From contig CATXYA010000061.1 in assembly GCA_958403605.1 (NCBI GenBank), forward strand, positions 1-7,974: a stretch of 7,974 bases of DNA, written 5' to 3'. Position numbers and translations under genes: made by a program. The notes below the pieces were generated by a model. The model ran no database searches. It was not told the DNA's origin and worked only from the letters and a program-made list of their open reading frames with translations. Position 1 is the first letter of the stretch. The number at the start of each line of letters is the position of its first letter. The stretch is from an uncultured Oscillospiraceae bacterium. Lineage in GTDB: Bacteria; Bacillota; Clostridia; Oscillospirales; Ruminococcaceae. Shown here piece by piece: positions 6,096 through 7,974 of this stretch.

Positions 6096-7327
6096 GTTTC
6101 CGCCTCCGTGTTCTCTGTCCGGCGCCGCAGGATGGTGTCGGACGGCAGCGGCGTTTCACAGGGGAAAGAGAAGCGCATCATGGGGTGCGGCGTGGCGGTG
6201 ATGGGCTGGCCCTCGCCGTCGTAAAGCGCCGCCGGGCACAGCGCCAGCACCTCGCCGCTGGGCAGCAGCGCCTCCAGCGGTTCTCCCAAGGTGAACTTTC
6301 CGCGCTGCGTGCAGACGGCCATGCCGTCCCGCCAGCCCTCTATCACGCCCGTCACCTCCCATTCCCGGTAATAGCCGCCGTGGCCGGGATTCTGCCGCGC
6401 ACCCTCGGGGCCGAAATAGAAGCCGGGCGAATAGCGGCGGTGGGAGGTGCGCGTCAGCTCATCCAGCACGCTTTCCGGGCAGACAAAATGCGCGGGGTCG
6501 GCCTCATAAGCGTCCAGGGCACGGCGGTAAGCAGCCGTGACGGAGGCCACATAGTAAAAGCTTTTTGCCCGGCCCTCGATCTTGAAGCTGTCCACGCCCG
6601 CCTCTGCCAGAAGGTTCAAAAACGGGGCCGTGCACAGGTCGTCGGCATTCAACAGATAGCTGCCGCCGTCCTGCTCCCCCACTTCAAAAAAGCGGCCGGG
6701 CCGCGTCTCCTCGCACAGCGCGTATTTCCAGCGGCAGGGCTGGGCACATTCCCCGCGGTTGCCGTCCCGCCCCGTCAGGTACTGGGAAAGCAGGCACCGC
6801 CCGGACACCGACATGCACATCGCGCCGTGCACAAAGGCCTCCAGCTCTAATTCCGGCGGCGTGCGGTCACGAATCTTTGCGATCTCCGACAGGGACAATT
6901 CCCGCGCCAGCACCACCCGTTTGGCTCCCAGCTGATAGGCCATGTTGGCGGCCCGGTAATTGGTGATGCCCGCCTGGGTGGAGATGTGCAGCTTTAATTC
7001 CGGCGCCGTCTCCTTCACCGCCGCCAGCACGCCCAGATCGGCGACGATCGCCGCGTCCAGCCCCAGGCCGCGGATCCTGCGCAGGAACTCCGGCAGGCGG
7101 TCCGCTTCGTCGTTGGTGGGCAGGGTGTTCAGCGTCAGATACACCTTGCGTCCCTGGCCGTGGGCAAAACGCACGGCCTCGCCCAGCTGTTCCAGGGTGA
7201 AATTTTTCGGCGCGGCCCGCATGCCAAATTCCTGCGCGCCCAGGTACACTGCGTCCGCGCCGAAGCGCACGGCGAACCGCAGCCGCTCCCAATCGCCCGC
7301 CGGGCTCAGCAGTTCCAGCTTTTTCAT
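6092..7327 (-). CDS. U32 family protein, TrhP/YrrN/YrrO-type (predicted tRNA U34 hydroxylation)
   Basis: A 411-residue member of the 'peptidase U32' family (PF01136). Several members are now known not to be proteases but Fe-S proteins of RNA or ubiquinone hydroxylation; TrhP (E. coli YegQ; B. subtilis YrrN/YrrO) forms 5-hydroxyuridine at tRNA position 34. The opening LELLSPAGDWERL and the family signature EAFVHGAMCMSVSGRC (163-178) are present. Cys171, Cys178, Cys194 and Cys232 match the spacing of the four cluster cysteines described for E. coli UbiU; Cys198 is an extra nearby candidate. The barrel is followed by a C-terminal beta domain from about residue 315. ATG at 7327 is chosen because GGAGG lies 8 bases upstream; the open frame continues to 7519 but that part overlaps mltG and has no family similarity. 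It lies between mltG and the pyrophosphatase-like gene. B. subtilis has the order yrrL(mltG)-yrrM-yrrN-yrrO, supporting a TrhP-type role. Whether it corresponds to YrrN or YrrO is not settled, and no YrrM methyltransferase is present. Confidence 0.9.
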   Translation of the reverse strand: MKKLELLSPAGDWERLRFAVRFGADAVYLGAQEFGMRAAPKNFTLEQLGEAVRFAHGQGRKVYLTLNTLPTNDEADRLPEFLRRIRGLGLDAAIVADLGVLAAVKETAPELKLHISTQAGITNYRAANMAYQLGAKRVVLARELSLSEIAKIRDRTPPELELEAFVHGAMCMSVSGRCLLSQYLTGRDGNRGECAQPCRWKYALCEETRPGRFFEVGEQDGGSYLLNADDLCTAPFLNLLAEAGVDSFKIEGRAKSFYYVASVTAAYRRALDAYEADPAHFVCPESVLDELTRTSHRRYSPGFYFGPEGARQNPGHGGYYREWEVTGVIEGWRDGMAVCTQRGKFTLGEPLEALLPSGEVLALCPAALYDGEGQPITATPHPMMRFSFPCETPLPSDTILRRRTENTEAET

Positions 7328-7335
7328 CCGTACTT

Positions 7336-7340
7336 CCTCC
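7336..7340 (-). promoter_or_regulatory. Ribosome binding site of the U32 gene, touching a hairpin
   Basis: GGAGG on the minus strand with an 8-base spacer to ATG 7327. It directly follows the GUUUU tail of the intergenic hairpin (7345-7341), leaving no unpaired gap between the terminator-like element and the translation signal. Confidence 0.8.
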
Positions 7341-7375
7341 AAAACAACGGCGCCGCATTTGTGTGCGGCGCCGTT
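7341..7375 (-). terminator. Terminator-like hairpin between mltG and the U32 gene
   Basis: On the minus strand a perfect 12-bp GC-rich stem (7375-7364 with 7357-7346) and a 6-base loop are followed by GTTTT. It starts 7 bases after the mltG stop. The short U-tract makes it either an imperfect terminator (attenuator) or a transcript-stabilising or processing hairpin. The 55-base mltG-U32 gap leaves no room for a promoter downstream of it, so U32 transcription must pass through it. Confidence 0.72.
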
Positions 7376-7382
7376 TTCTGAT

Positions 7383-7974
7383 TTATGCCATTTTTCCCGC
7401 CGCGCGCAGCTCGGCCACCTTGGCCTCATGCGCGTCCGCCGTCTGGTTGAAATAATAGTTGCCGTCCGTATCCGTGACAAAGAAATAGTATCCGTTGCCG
7501 TAATACTGACTTTCCGCATAGCGCAGCGTGTTCTGGATGGCGTCCAGACCGGGGTTGGAGATAGGACCTGCGGGCAGGCCCGGCGTGGTATAGGTGTCGT
7601 ACGCCGTGATGATCTCCTGCGGGATCAGGCTCCAATCGCCGTAATACCAGGCCACGGTGTTGTAGAGGTAGTTGTTGTCGTTCTCATTTTGGATATAGCT
7701 GCTGCAGTTGCTCTGCAGCAGGGTAACCGGGGAATCCGGCGCCAACCGGTTCATGAAGACCGCGGCCACATCCGCCTGGTGCTCCACGCCGCCGGCCTCT
7801 TCCTGCACCAGGGACGCCAACGTCATAAACTGCGACAGCGTCATGCCCATCGCGTCGATCTGCTGGTACATCTCCTCCGTCATTTTGGAATCGAACTCCG
7901 CGTACAGCTTGCGCACGATGTTGTGCACGTCCTCGTCCTGGAAGAATTCATAGGTGTCCGGGAAGAGATAGCCC
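7383..7974 (-). CDS. mltG: Endolytic murein transglycosylase MltG, N-terminal part outside the window
   Basis: MltG (YceG family; yrrL in B. subtilis) is a membrane-anchored lytic transglycosylase that cleaves nascent peptidoglycan strands and is thought to set glycan length during cell elongation. About 196 C-terminal residues are visible; the membrane anchor and LysM-like region lie beyond base 7974. The frame enters with GYLFPDTYEF, a hallmark of the family. The segment TLASLVQEEAG contains the expected catalytic Glu (codon 7799-7797), followed by VAAVFMNRL. The usual LQSD-T substrate-groove motif reads LQSNCSS here. The C-terminal hallmark ITAYDTYTTPGLPAGPISNPG is complete, and the protein ends soon after YYFFV and FNQTADAHE. 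The GTG at 7928 is an internal valine codon, not the start. It is the first visible gene of the leftward cluster and is followed by a hairpin before the U32 gene. Confidence 0.93.
   Translation of the reverse strand, partial: GYLFPDTYEFFQDEDVHNIVRKLYAEFDSKMTEEMYQQIDAMGMTLSQFMTLASLVQEEAGGVEHQADVAAVFMNRLAPDSPVTLLQSNCSSYIQNENDNNYLYNTVAWYYGDWSLIPQEIITAYDTYTTPGLPAGPISNPGLDAIQNTLRYAESQYYGNGYYFFVTDTDGNYYFNQTADAHEAKVAELRAAGKMA

Noticed and set aside
6185..6850. A 221-codon plus-strand open frame opposite the U32 gene
   Set aside because: Antisense to a gene with a full family signature; no recognisable domain in the translation.
7328..7519. N-terminal extension of the U32 protein by 64 residues
   Set aside because: The extension lies over the 3' end of mltG and the intergenic hairpin, is Arg-rich without family similarity, and a good ribosome binding site precedes ATG 7327.

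Overview
The window looks like chromosomal DNA from a GC-rich member of the Clostridia, probably a gut Oscillospirales/Ruminococcaceae-type bacterium. This rests on protein family resemblance (a clostridial helicase-nuclease fusion, a two-half P-loop ATPase of the PRK06851 kind, and an mltG next to a U32 gene as in Firmicutes), strong GGAGG-type ribosome binding sites and compact rho-independent terminators. The taxonomic placement is inference. No rRNA, tRNA, CRISPR array, insertion sequence or prophage gene is visible, and no gene-free stretch exceeds 100 bases.

Plus strand, 1-5765. The window opens inside a type 4 (Fe-S) uracil-DNA glycosylase gene, which ends at a hairpin terminator. A 353-residue ATPase follows as its own unit; its second P-loop has decayed, and its stop codon lies inside a perfect terminator stem. 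A candidate promoter next to that terminator then starts a two-gene unit: a cytoplasmic family 2 glycoside hydrolase and, 27 bases later, a 789-residue protein joining a RecB/Cas4-like PD-(D/E)XK nuclease to an XPD/DinG-type Fe-S helicase. This unit ends at a 17-bp perfect hairpin that includes the helicase stop codon and separates the two convergent halves of the window.

Minus strand, 7974-5769. Reading leftward, the order is the 3' part of mltG (endolytic murein transglycosylase), a U32 'peptidase' of the TrhP/YrrN/YrrO type (predicted Fe-S tRNA-hydroxylation protein), and a 108-residue protein resembling family I inorganic pyrophosphatase with altered catalytic aspartates. The U32 stop and the pyrophosphatase-like start overlap (ATGA), so these two are probably translationally coupled. 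A strong hairpin lies between mltG and the U32 gene and directly touches the U32 ribosome binding site.

Most of the content is ordinary housekeeping. I do not see a convincing new multi-gene system. The points most worth a second look are the degenerate half of the ATPase, the shortened and altered pyrophosphatase-like protein, the sugar hydrolase paired with a repair-type helicase-nuclease, and the mltG-U32 intergenic hairpin.
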